Below, piece by piece: positions 46,944 through 58,892 of a stretch of DNA of 64,000 nucleotides. Source of the DNA: Eudorina sp. 2006-703-Eu-15. Lineage: Eukaryota > Chlorophyta > Chlorophyceae > Chlamydomonadales > Volvocaceae. The notes beneath the pieces were generated by a model, which searched no databases, was not told the DNA's origin, and saw only the letters and a program-made list of their open reading frames with translations. The position numbers and the translations under genes are program-made. Each line of letters begins with the position of its first letter. Position 1 is the first letter of the stretch. The stretch lies in contig BDSI01000104.1 of NCBI GenBank assembly GCA_003117195.1, positions 190,896-254,895 on the forward strand. Direction: 5' to 3'.

Positions 46944-49900
46944 ATGCTTACCTCCATGCGACCAGTCTTCCACAATGGCAGTAGCGGATCTAGAGCAGCG
47001 CATCTTGCAGCGGAGAGGTCGGCGAGGCGACTGTTCCCTGTTTGCAGCTCCTGCACAGCGCCTAGCACGGTTCCCTTGCCAACTCATACCGTCATCCCTC
47101 ATGTTGAACTAGCACGGATAACTGCAAATGCCAGCTGTGCCTCGGCCACAGCAAGCGATGCCGCTCCCACGACGGCCATCCTTACAGCTCTGAACGAAAA
47201 TGAGCACAGCTTTAATGGAACCGTAACAACAACGACGACGTGGGCGCCGGAAGCTCACGAGCTGGTGCAGCACTTCCCACGGCTGCCTGCCTCTGAGTCA
47301 GACGAGCCACAACCCGTCGCCTCTACCTCGGCTCCCGGTGACCCGCCAAGCCGGGCACCAGGGCGGCAGCGAAGACGGGTCAGGGCCACCGCCGCAGCCA
47401 CCACCAGCACCACCGCAGCAGCGCCCACCACGCATGACTCCGGTCCTTTAAATGCGATCAACACCGCCAGCACGCCAGCCGCGTCCGAAGCCCCGGGCAG
47501 CGTCTCTGGCAGCCCAGCCGACCGCAAACCCATCCCCTCCTCCTCCTCCTCCTCCTTAGTCACTTCAACGCCCCCATCTCAACAGAGCAGCTCCACAGCC
47601 GCCTCAGCGCAGCCTTCGTCGCCCGCTCTCCCGCCCCGCTCCCGACGGAGAGCCCTGGGCCCTTCTCGCCCGACCGTGCTGCCCGCCCGGCCGCGCCTCC
47701 GGCCCCCGCCGCCGCCGCTCTCCTGGCCAGATTACCCCTACACCCGCCATCCCGTCGCATCCCCATGCGAACCGGACGATACCGCCGGTCTCAAGCTGGA
47801 AGCCCTCTTCCAATGCGTCCTCCATTACCCGCGGGCGCCTCCCCGGCTGCTGCGGTTCCTGCGGCGTGAAGTGCCGGAGGGGGTGGAGGGCCGTCTGGCG
47901 GCGGTGACGGCGACGGTGGAGCGGCTGGCCCAGGTGATGGGACGTGAGGTGGCGGTGTACTTGATCCGGCGGAGCGCCTGGGTGGTGCTGGTGCCCGCGG
48001 AGGCGCTGGCGCCGCGCATGGAGGCGCTGCGGCGGCTGCTGGGGCTGCAGCCGGGGGCGGTGCCGGACCTGCTGCGGAAGAACCCCAACCTGCTGAGGAT
48101 GCAGGAGGAGACGCTGCTGTGGAGGTACAAGGCGCTGCAAGATGCGCTGTACGACGCGGTGGACTTCGACGACCAGCAGGTGGGCAACGGGTGTGTGTTA
48201 TTTAAGCAGGCAGAACAGGAATGCGTGACATGCGAGGAGCCAAGTGGAGCCCTATAGTTTGCCCGTATGCGCATATAATATACCCATTGCCCGACCCGTA
48301 TAATAAACAAAAGGCTGCGGTGTCGGAAGAACGCTGTCGATTTGGGGCGCTGTTAGTTGTTGTCGCGGCGTCGCGGAAGACTACCATCTGGTGCGGGTCG
48401 GCTGCCTTGGCCACACAGACTCACACCACAATGCTGTGCGTGCGTGCGATCCTCTCGTTGTTACCCACCTGCAACGTATGTGTGTGTGTGTGTCTCGTTA
48501 CATATCTGCCGGGCCGACACTGGCTGGGGAAGCACTCTCCCCCGGACACGGGGGAGAGGGGCGTAAGGGGCCTCTGTCCCCTCGCTCTAGGTGTTTCTCA
48601 GGTAGGCAGAACAGGAGTGCGGGATATGCAAGGGGCCGAACAGCGCCCCTAAATTGCCCGTGTGTGTATTCAGAAAAGAAGCCCGTGTGTGTGTTCAGCG
48701 ATATCCGGGTGGGTGGGGGTTGGAGTTGGGGCTGAGTGGCGCGGGGTGGGTTTGGGGTGCCGTGAGGCAGGCGGAACCGGGGTTTGCGGCTGGTGCGCGC
48801 GTGTGCGCGTGGGGATGGTGCATGGGGGAGGTGAGCTGTGCTGGTCTGAATCGCTGCTTGATGTTGGGTCTGTGAAGCTGAGCCGAGGGTGAACAACGCT
48901 GGACACTGCTATCCGGCTGCGCAACCGGGGGAGAGGTTGGCGCGGGTGAGGCGGTCTTCAAAGAAGCGCGAGCACCCGCGGGTCTGGGGCTTGAGGTTTG
49001 TGGCAATGATAGGGTTGCAAGGGTTGTCATCGGCGAGGGCGTCCTGATGTCCGGCAGGGCGTCTGGTCTGTGCGGCTCCGTGGCCCCGCTGCTACTGCTA
49101 CTGCCGGTGCGTGGACGTGGAGTCTCCCCTCATCACTGGCGCATGCCTTCGTTCGCCCCCCTCGCCTTTCTTTTGCTTGGTCGCCTTCCTGTTCGTTCGG
49201 CCATCGCCTTTCTCACTCCCTGACTGGTTGTCGACATGTTGCACTGCGCCGCTTCACGCTGGTGCAGCTCCGCACATTGGTCATCAAGTACCCGCTGATC
49301 TTGAACTTCAAGCACGAGTCCGTACACGGAGCCCTGATGGTGAGATCGGGGGATTCAATGACCCGTAGGTCAGTAGCATGAAGGTCAGACGCTATGAGAG
49401 CGGCCTTGGATGGCGGTTACCGCCAGCGTCGAAAGGTGTTCCTTCAGGGACTTGCGACGCCCCAGTTGGGATGGGCCCATCGGCATGGGCCCATCGGCAA
49501 GCTGACACTCTAATCTTAATGATTTCGAGACACAGGCAACATTCTCTATGCACCACGATACCTGAATTGATTGTCGCCTCCAGGGGTGACCCGCCGCGCT
49601 GCCTTCCTCAGTCCTGACTCCTCCCGCTTCGTTTGTCTGTCTGTCGGGCATCGCTCCCCCCATCGGTGCCGCCGCCCCCTAGGCCCTGCGGCGGCTGTGC
49701 TCCGCCCGCCCCGACTGGACCGCCTACTACAAGGTCCTGTCGCCCAGCCAGGTGGCCTTCTTCATGCGCGAGCGGGTCATTACGCTGCTGCGGCTCGAGT
49801 ACATGCTGCTGACGGGCAGCAACCGGGGCTGGACGCTGCGGGACATCATGAAGATGTCCAACAACATGTTTCACAGGTGGGGGGGCGGAGGGGTCGGGGA

Positions 49901-51342
49901 AGTAGGGTAGACACGGGGGGAGGGCGGAGGGGTCGGGGAAGTAGGGTACACACGGGAGGAGGGCGGAGGGGTCGGGGAAGTAGGGTACACACGGGGGGAG
50001 GGGAGGGGCGGAGGGGTGGCCGTGCCCTCCTTGTCTCCGAGTGTCTCTCTGTGTGCTGTTGCATTGATTGGGGCCATGGATTCATCGAGAATTGAACCGA
50101 AAAGGGAATGGGGTTCGGTGTCGGCTCGGTGCCTGGATCTGCATCTGAATCTGTGACGCTGTCTGGGTTTGAAAACCCGTGTCTCTGGATCTGAAACCCC
50201 GCGCCTGGATTTGAAAATTCCTGTCTGGACGTGATACTAAAAACCCTGGATCTGGATCTGGATCTGTAAGGGGCGCTGAGCGAGCTGTTCGCCGTACGGC
50301 CTGTCACGCCGGCAGCGATGAAACCGCAGCGGCAGCGGCAGGGCGGATTCGCAGTTCGTATGGGCGAGGGGGGCACCCAGCTCAGCTTCAGGCAACCGAC
50401 CAATCCATATACAGCACACATATACCAATTACAATACACTGCATACATATCTTGATTACATATCGGTCTGATCAATCTCTGGGGCCTCGAATGCTCTCGT
50501 CGTGCAGGGCCTACTCGGGATTCCGTTCCTGGATGCAAGAGCGGCTGCGGCGGCTGCGGGAGCGGCTGGACCGGGCCCGCCGGGACGCCGAGGCGCTGGA
50601 GGAGGCGACCGGCGAGGAGCTGGCCCCCGAGGACCTGGCCCTGATGGCGGCGGAGGTGCGGGAGCAGCACGTCCTGGCGGAGCAGGAGCGCTTCCATCGG
50701 CAGTTCATGGCGGTACGGGTGACAGAGCGGCGCAATCTCGAGGCACGGATGGAGCAGCGGCAGCGAACCATCGCGGAGAAGATCCAGAAGGAGCAGCAGC
50801 AGCAAGCACAGCAGCAGCAGCAGCAGGAACAGCAGCAGCAGGAGCAGGAGGAGGAGTTGCGACGGCGGCAGCAGCAGGCGCAAGGGAGGCAGGGCCAGCC
50901 TCAGCAGCAGGGCGTGCGCGTGGCGCGGCGGCCGGCCAGGGGCCAACGGGGGGAGGAGCAGGCAGGACAGGACGTGGAGGGCGAGGTCTGGGGGCCCAGT
51001 CGGCAGCAGCAGTTACAGCATCAGCAGCAGCAGCAGGAGGAGGCTCGGCTGGCAACTGGCGGTGGAGCGGGCGGAGGTGGCGGTGGCCCTCCCGGTGTGT
51101 CCGGCAGGCCGCCGCCGCCGGCGGGGGCGCGGGGGCCGCTGCCGGTTGACTCTCACTCGGCTGCGGGGCGGGTGCGGGCGCCGGGGTCTCCACCGCCGCC
51201 GCGGCTGCCGCTCCCGGCTGCCTCCTCGCCGCTGCGGGGGGATCCCCTGGAGGGCGTCACGCTGGGGCGGGTGTGGCAGCGGCCGGGTTCCAAGGTGTCT
51301 GCCGTACCCTCGCGGACGCGGGTACGGCGCACTCGGCGATAG
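46944..51342 (+). CDS. mTERF-like organelle nucleic-acid-binding protein
   Basis: mTERF proteins bind organelle DNA or RNA and act in transcription or RNA processing in chloroplasts and mitochondria. Exons: 46944-48179, 49268-49339, 49683-49876, 50508-51342; 778 residues, phases agree. The N-terminus (residues 1-270) is Ser/Thr/Ala/Pro-rich and Arg-containing, compatible with a transit peptide plus a disordered region. mTERF-type helical repeats appear at about 340-500: LRRLLGLQPGAVPDLLRKNPNLLRM, then LRTLVIKYPLILNF, then WTLRDIMKMSNNMFHR. The last exon is a charged coiled coil (RLRRLRERLDRARRDAEALEEA) followed by Gln-rich tracts and a Pro/Gly tail. The repeats are few and divergent, so assignment is to the superfamily only. 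Another small exon in the 1.1-kb first intron cannot be excluded. Confidence 0.8.
48206..48309 (+). repeat. Intron-resident repeat copy 1
   Basis: Contains AGCAGGCAGAACAGGAATGC, a GACATGCGAGGAGCC core and a second half GCCCGTATGCGCATATAATA...TTGCCCGACCCGTATA. It lies at the start of intron 1 of the mTERF-like gene, sense to that gene. The second half is shared with the copy near 59240. Confidence 0.8.
48591..48668 (+). repeat. Intron-resident repeat copy 2
   Basis: GTTTCTCAGGTAGGCAGAAC followed by AGGAGTGCGGGATATGCAAGG and GGCCGAACAGCGCCC. Same core as copy 1, in the same intron and orientation, with a TG-rich tail. Confidence 0.8.
49879..50012. repeat. ~37-bp tandem repeat in mTERF-like gene intron
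   Basis: Three units of GGGCGGAGGGGTCGGGGAAG followed by TAGGGTACACACGGG, starting right after the donor of exon 3. Units are nearly identical. Confidence 0.9.
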
Positions 51343-52185
51343 CGCGCGGAGAGCGGCAGCAAGCGGCAGAGGTTAGCGGCGACGGTAGCAGAGACAAGAG
51401 AAGAAGCTGTAGCAACCTGTAGCAGAGGTCGAGATGTAGCTGGTGTACCGCCATCAGGCGATTGAGGAGGGGAATAGAGGCTTGATGGACGTAATTTGGG
51501 GGAAGATAGAGGTCATGGCCTTCGTACCCAGCAGCATCAGCGGCGGAGGGGACAGCGCGGGTGAGTTGAGGCGCTTGGGTCCAACGAGGCAGGGGACGGG
51601 GGCCCAAACTCGCGGTTCATTCGCCGAGGACACGCCAGGCGGCTGTGGACCCGGAGCGCGGAGTGTTGCCGAACACCTTCGTAGTACGTTGTAGCAGTGG
51701 AGTCGAGTCCGCAGTGAGTCCGCAGCGGCGATGGAGTGCGAGGATAGGACTCGGTGCCCTACCTGGTTCTGATGTGCCTGTATTACGCGCGCGCGCAGCC
51801 CGCTGCACCATGCCGTTGTTTCCATCCCTTGGAAGACGCGCGGCCCAGGGTCCGTGGAGGAGGGCGCCAGGAGCATCGCCCCGCGGGCGGCCATCCATCC
51901 GGCGGCGTCACTGACCCATGGGTCACGAGGGCTTCTTGCATGACCGCTGGGATGGTGAGCTCGGTTGCGGACCAGACAGAGCCGTGGCCTAACTCCCTTC
52001 CCTCGAACCCATCGGACTGAATGCGCCCTTTGTCTTCGTCTCCTGCTCCTGCGCAGCCTCCTTCGGGGGCAGAGACGGATGGGGATGAGGAGGTGTGGTG
52101 TTCACGGGATCAGAGGAACCGGGAAGGCCAATGCCCAGTGGCATGGACTCTCTGCAGATGTGCAGATGGCGGCATGCTTGGGCTG

Positions 52186-52190
52186 TGTAA
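52186..52190 (+). terminator. Poly(A) signal TGTAA of the mTERF-like gene
   Basis: First TGTAA after the TAG stop at 51342, about 845 bases downstream; another is near 52336. Long but plausible 3' UTR. Confidence 0.4.
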
Positions 52191-53647
52191 CGGCTGGAGG
52201 GACGACTCGCGCGACAAATACAGTCTGTGCTGTAGGGCGACCATGCCCGGGGCCCAGTGTCCCCGGGCTCCCTTCGCGGCGCCGTACGGCCCCCTGACGC
52301 TTGCGAGGCCCGCGGATGGATCGGTCCATCGCCTTATGTAACCGAGTGAACATAGCAGCGACGGCGGGTGAGCGGCAGGTCTTTTGAGGTGACGCAAAGT
52401 GGGGCAGCTGTGCGAGGAGCCCCTCTCGGGGGGGTGGGGGGGCGGGGGAGGGAGTTGCATGGAGACAGCAGTTGGATAGCGGGATAGAGCGATGTCAGTT
52501 TTCTGGTGGTACGGCACCGCTGTGGGCCCGCGGTGTTGGACGGTACCGCGACAGCGCAGTACCCTGTGGCGTGCTGGGCTGTGCGGGCGTAACTGCCCAT
52601 CGGGTTTCGGAGCTGCAGGGTGCTCCCGCGTGGCGCTGTGTTATTCCTAGGGACCGGACCCAGCGCGCAGAGGCTCGCAGCTGCTGTCTTGCCTTCTGGG
52701 CCTGATTGAGATCGGGTTCGACGACTGTTGGAGTCTGGAGGGAGGGTTGATTAAAGGCCAGACCTCATTCTGGAGGGTGACGGGGGAGGAGGCGGCGGGG
52801 AGTGGGAGGGTTGTTGCAGGTGGTGCCGCCGGATGCGGTGGGCGCAGCACAGGGCGGCAAACTCGCTGAACCCCGATGAATGTCAAATGGATAGTTCAGC
52901 GCCGCCGACAACATGACGCGGCATGACACCGCGCGATAGTCCGGCAAGACTATCGGTGTTTCCTATCACTAGGGTTCACATTGCTGGCGATCGCAAGCAA
53001 GGGGTGGTTGCCCTCTGCCAAAAGGTCAATTGGTTTTTTGGAGGCGACCCAACCGACAGCAGTCGTGTCCCCTGGTCAGTTCAGGTCAGTTCAACGGGCA
53101 TGATGGCTGGTACCGAACGTAGGTCAATCCCAGCCTATAAAAGCTGTTGACTCCAGAGTCTCCCGCAAGCGGCAGCAATCAGGAATCATAGCAGGGTGCG
53201 GTGCGCGCTGCGTGGGGATCAGTGGATGGGGGTGTCCATACGCCAGATGCGGTACCGGGTGGACACGGGTGAATTGATTACGGTTCAGCGTGTGGGTAAG
53301 AATTTCATACAGTACTATGCATAGGTTGTATTGACCTTGCTGTGACCTGATCCCCTCCCCAACAGGCAGCCACAGCGGGCCACAGAAGGGTCCAGACCAC
53401 AGGGGGCCACAGAAAGTTCCACCTCGCTCAAGTTCCAACCGTTCCATCAGCGCGCCCCCGCTCGTTCAAATCAAATTTTATCAGCAGTGATCACTTATAT
53501 TTTGGGTTAAGATAATTGCTACGGTCTGGCAAACCGTCAACTGTTTCAGGACTTTAAGAAACGCATAGAAACCGCAGCTGTACGAATTCTTTTCAAACGG
53601 ACAGCCCGAGGTACGAGTCGTATCATGACGCAAGAGATATTAGTGGT
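52191..53647. other. Intergenic: upstream of the NTF2/lipocalin-like gene
   Basis: No supportable exon. The left part is GC-rich and the right part (53450-53650) AT-rich, the latter probably promoter of the next plus-strand gene. Confidence 0.45.
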
Positions 53648-56600
53648 ATGCTTGCAATTTATCCGCGTCTACCGCAGCGTGGCCGGCCGAAGGAAACGTT
53701 CAAAATGCATCCCAAGACAACCCTGTCAGGCCGAGGGCGCGTTGTGAGCCTACAATCGTCGAGGCATTCTCTTTCCAGGCCCCAACATGGACTAAAATGC
53801 CGTGATATCAAGCAATTTGCGCAATTTGTGGACCACGTTGTCGACCACCGGTGCGTCCACGGTTATCTGACTTCTTGGAGCACCACACATAACACAACTA
53901 GCCCAAAGCAATATACCACGACCTTTCTATTTTCCAGGCACATCGTTCCGTGTGCTACGAGGAGCCAATACGCACCCCTACCAACCACCCAAGAGGTAAC
54001 TGCAATTTGAAGTGCCTGAAAGTCTTTTGAAAGTAACGTTACAGTACAGCGTGGTTTTGATCAGAACGCAGAACGTTGACACCACAGCAATTCAGCAATG
54101 TGAGGTTTGTCAGCAATTTGTATTCTCGCGGCCTTGAACGCAGGTTCGGGATGAGGACAGGGACGTCGCGCCGCTCCCGCTTCCGGCGTATGGTGCAGCG
54201 CCCACAGCAACGCCCTCCGCGGCTGACGTGGTGCTCAGGTGCGGAGCTGTACCGACAGGGGTCTGCTGAATTTCGCTATTCCATTTTACTTTCCGAGCTT
54301 TTATTTTCTGCGCACCGAGGAGCAAGCATGCACACATACACACGGGCATACACGCTAACCACATACACAAATGCAGTCGCGGGAATTTTCCTTCTACCCG
54401 ACACCACGCCAGCAGTCAATTCAAAAATTAGATTTTAGGTTAATCCGAAAATATGGTTTGCAGACGAGTTAACAGCCGTGCTTTGGTACGGGTACGGCAG
54501 AGGCCGTACTGTGACCACCGCTTGCGAGCCGCGCTGGGTTGAGCGGTAAAGTTTAGACGTCGCGCCTTGCACTTCACGTGAGGAGCCTTGGCGCTACAAA
54601 TTAGCGAGATTAACGTACTCTGACCTCTAGAGCAGTGTGGACAGACAGACGTGCTCGCGTTATTCGGAGGCCTTTGTTTTCCCGCCCGCCCTCCCCTCGT
54701 CTTAATGTCGTTCTTTCCGCCGTTCGTAGGCGATTTGGTCAATAGTTCGTTTCCCAGGTTCGGGGGGTGTATGCGCTTAGGACATCGCCGGTGCGGCGGC
54801 CTACGCGCGTGTGCAGGTGCTCGCCTTGTGTTAGTGTGGTGCGGGACAGCGCCCGTGGCGAGCCCGGGCGAGTGCCCGGCAGTTTTTCCCCCCTTTCCTT
54901 ATTTGCACTTCCCTTCCTGGGAAACTGTGACGTGGGTTTTTCAGTTATTTCGGTAATGGTGTGAATTGGTTTGCGTCTGATTGCATGGCGAACTCGACTC
55001 AAATGAAGCCGTTGGACAGAGAGGATACTACGTCGCGCCGGCGCTCGGCATCTCCACGCGCGTCGGTGGTCTTCGCGGTGGTCGTCGTCAGCTGAATCCC
55101 CCAGCTGGATTGGTTCCTACCATCAATCCATAATCAGTTTCGAAGCATGAAGCGGCCGCCCAACAGACACCCGGTGTTGCAATGCACGGCGCCACCTGCC
55201 GGCCCCATCCCTCCTCGTTGCAAGCCTGCTCCTGCCCCTGACCCCAACCGCCCGCCGGCAGGTTCATCGACGCCCTCAACCAGCGGGACCTCTCCGCCCT
55301 GCTCATGATGGTGTCGGACGACTGCCTGCACGAGGACCTCTCGCACGATACCTCCGCACACAGCAAGGAGGTACGGTGAATTGATGATGGTGGGCGGGAC
55401 TCAGCCGTAGACTTAGTGCTTTTCAAGGTGGTGTCCTTTGCTTGTACACCTCGGAGAGTGTTTCAACCACCAACAATCCGAAGTGAACAGTGCGCGTGCA
55501 TCGCAGCGTTTGTGTGCATGTGCATGTGCGTGTGTGAAAAGCCACTGAGCGTGTGTTTAATGACAAATCCGCTCAGAATCGCGCCCTCCCCAGAGCGTGT
55601 GTGTGTGTGTCCTGTGCGGTCTCACCTGTGTCTCATCCCGGTCATCCCCGTCATCATCCCCCTACCGACACGCTCCCGCCGCAGGAGGTGGCGCGCTTCT
55701 ACGCCGACGTGGTGTCCAGTATGCCGGAGCGGGTGCGTGTCGTGGCGGATGACGTCACCTCGGGCGACCCCGCCAAAGTCGGGCTGATCTGGTGGGTCGG
55801 TGCATCGGCTGCAACCTGCGGCAGCCTGGGTTGGGGGGGCGCGGAGAGGCTCGGCGGCTGCCATCGGCAGCTGGGTTGGAGGAGGAGGGGTTCGACGGCT
55901 GCCACTGGCAGTATTCTCTGGGCGGCTAATAACTTGGGTGTGTGGTGAGGAGGCTGATGTTGTCGGTTGGTCCCTTGGAGACACCTACCGTCTGGGACCC
56001 TGACTAAGGGCCCCCTGCGTTTGGCCTCTGGAACCAACCTTCGACAACAAGAACAGGGCCCCGCTCGACACATTCTTTTTTCGGCATCATGACACGCCGG
56101 CGCAGGCACATGGAGGTGGATGGCGTGGAGGTGCCCTGCTCTCGCGGCCTCTCGTTCTACCGCGTCCGGCCCCGCAGCCATACCGGTAGCTTGGCTGCCA
56201 GCGGCGGCGCTGGCGATGGTGGTGGTGGCGGCCTGATCACGTACGTGCGACAGAGCCCGGAGCACTTCATCAAGCTGACGGGGATGGTGCTGTCCGCCAC
56301 CGCCTCCGCGACGCCGCTGATCGATTCGCTGGGGCCGATGGCCCTGCCCAACTTTTGGTCCAAGTGAGTTGAGACGCCGGGCGGCGGCGGGCGGGTGTCC
56401 GGTCGTGGTACGGTACCGTATGTGTTGCCGGAGGGCAGATGGTTGGAAGTGGGTGAAGTACCCCGACAAGTGCACGAAGTACACAACCTTGAAACTGTTG
56501 GCATGTCTGGCTGGAGTGTAGCCCTACATCAGTGGGCGATACAGTCTGTCTGGTGACAGGCACAGGACAATGACGTACAGTGCCGCGTGGTCGCCATTCC

Positions 56601-58807
56601 GGGGGCGTGGCGGATTACCCATGCAGCACAGGGATGTGTGCAGATTCTGCCCTCCCGGCAGCACCACCTCTTTGTTTGCCGCCCCAACGCCTGGCCGGGT
56701 GTGCCCGGGGTTGATCCTGGGTTTGTTGTTTCATTTAACATCCCAACACCCGCCCCCGCCGTCGCGGGTCATATTCGGCCTCTGCTCCATCCCACAGCCT
56801 GGCTCGGGGCGCGTCCAACATGATCGCATCCGCTCCCCCCGTCGACGAGCTACTCCGAAACCTGGCCGCCGCCGGCGCAGCCAATGTCGTACCCTCCGTG
56901 ACCGACATCATGCCCGGCGTGTCGTACGCTTCGCCGTCGGCTGGGGACGGCAGTGTCGTTGGCGGGGGAATGTACGGGTCCTCCGGAGCACGTGGCGGCG
57001 GGCCGGCCCGTGGGTCCGTCTTCTCCTCCGCGCCCAGCCCGGCCGGCTTCCAAAACGGCCAACGTAAGTCAACCGCCCTGCGCCACTCGCCTCCTGTCGC
57101 TCAAATCGGTCTCCAGCCTCGCGGCCGACAGAACCAAGAGACGGTACACCTTTCGAATCGTGCCTGGGCTTCGATCTGCGCTTGCATTGGTGTCCATGGA
57201 AACGAAACAGCTGCTGTAGCACACGTATAATGCGTCGTTTGCCGCCGGGCTGTGCTGAACCCTCGTGCGCTCCTGGCCCGTTCTTTAACTGACCATCTGC
57301 AACCCCGGATGTGGCCCACATCCATATCCGACACCTCCCCCCGCCCTTACCGCGCGCAGGAGCGCCTTCTTACCTCCACAGCACCCTCCAGGGGCCCACC
57401 GCGTTGCCAGGAGCCCCCGCCGCCGCCGCCGCCGTTGGGCATCCCGGCTACCCCTACCTAGCCGGTCACCACCCGCATCACGCCCCCGCCGTCAGGCCCG
57501 GATCCGTGCCCGTGTCGGGTCCTGCCACCGCAGCCGCCAGCCCCAGCCTGCCGCCGAGCACTTCCTCGCCGCAGATGGCGGCACCCTGTGCGGCCGCCGC
57601 GGCGGCAGCGGCTGCAGGCGCAGCAGATGCCGCCACGTCGCCCGCTCGCACGTCGCCTGTGGTGTTCGCCGCCAGCGTGGCGCTGGCGGAGCCGCCGTCG
57701 GCCGCCTCAGCAATCATGGACGCGTCTTTCGCGAGCTTTGGCTCGGCGGCCCTCGATTCTGTCGGCTTGGATTCTCCCTCGGCGCCTTCCGCGGCGGCGT
57801 TAGGGCATCTGGTGGGCCCAACTGCCGCCGCCGCAGCCACGGCGGCGTCATCCTTGGCGGCGGTGGCAACCATTGCGCCGGCCTACGCGCAGGGCTCGCC
57901 CTTGGCGTCCGCCGCCGCCGCCGCCACCCTGGAGCCGTCTGGCCGCGGTGCTGACCTGGCAACAGAACCCGCGCCCAGGGTCGCACCTGCTACGATGCCG
58001 CTCTCGAGCCTCGCGGGGATCTGGGAGAAGGTACGCACGTGACGGAGGAGGCGCTGGCATGTTCGGCACATGAAATGTGTGTAGGATATATAACCCTTAA
58101 GGGATGCGATTCCCGGGGCTGTCAGCCAGGGTGTGAGCCAGTGATGCTGTCTCGGGGCACCCAGTCCGTGTCTGACTGTGTCCGTGCATTCGACCCGCTC
58201 GCAGGACCTCACGACGAGCGACGTGGATGAGTATGAGAAGGCCCTCGACATCTGGCAGGTGCGGGAGGGAGAAAGGGAGGGCGGCCACCCCATTCGATGG
58301 CTTTTTGCGGTTTCGATAGTTTAAAATTGACACTATGGAGAGAGGGATGCGGGGTTGTACATGTGGCGCCGCAGAGTCCAAGCTGCGCGGTGGACCCGCA
58401 CGCGCGCTTCCCAGCGCGTGTCCTCGTCCCTTATTATCATGGATGTTACAGCGGACCCCGCAGCAGGGTCATCGGTGACAGCCAAAGCTTCCTCACCAGA
58501 CACTGCAAAACCCCCTGCTGTGCGCGGCCCCGGGCCACAGATCAGCGGCGTCCAGAAGGCGACCGCGAAGCTGATCGAGGGGCTGGAGCTGGCGCTGTCC
58601 CCGGCGGCTTCTCGCGGCGCCGGCGGGGGCTCCGGCGGAGGCAGCTTCAACATTCACTTCCTGACCCTCATTCCCTACTTCAAGGTCACCGAGGTGAGGT
58701 GCGCCGCACACGAGACACAGAGACACACAGAGACGCGGTTGGGTGGGCTTCCTCGCGCATCACACAAACCTTTGGCCAGCGTCGGGCCCGGTCAGCTACG
58801 TAACGAT

Positions 58808-58892
<85 letters not shown>

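Noticed and set aside
54651..54956. Hydrophobic 101-codon frame that might be a membrane protein
   Set aside because: It lies in intron 2 of the fusion gene, whose exons on both sides join in phase without it; composition looks non-coding.
54966..55093. ATG near 54984 as alternative first exon of the fusion gene
   Set aside because: It lacks a good donor in the needed phase and would drop exon 2 (SAADVVLR), which completes the NTF2-like start so well.
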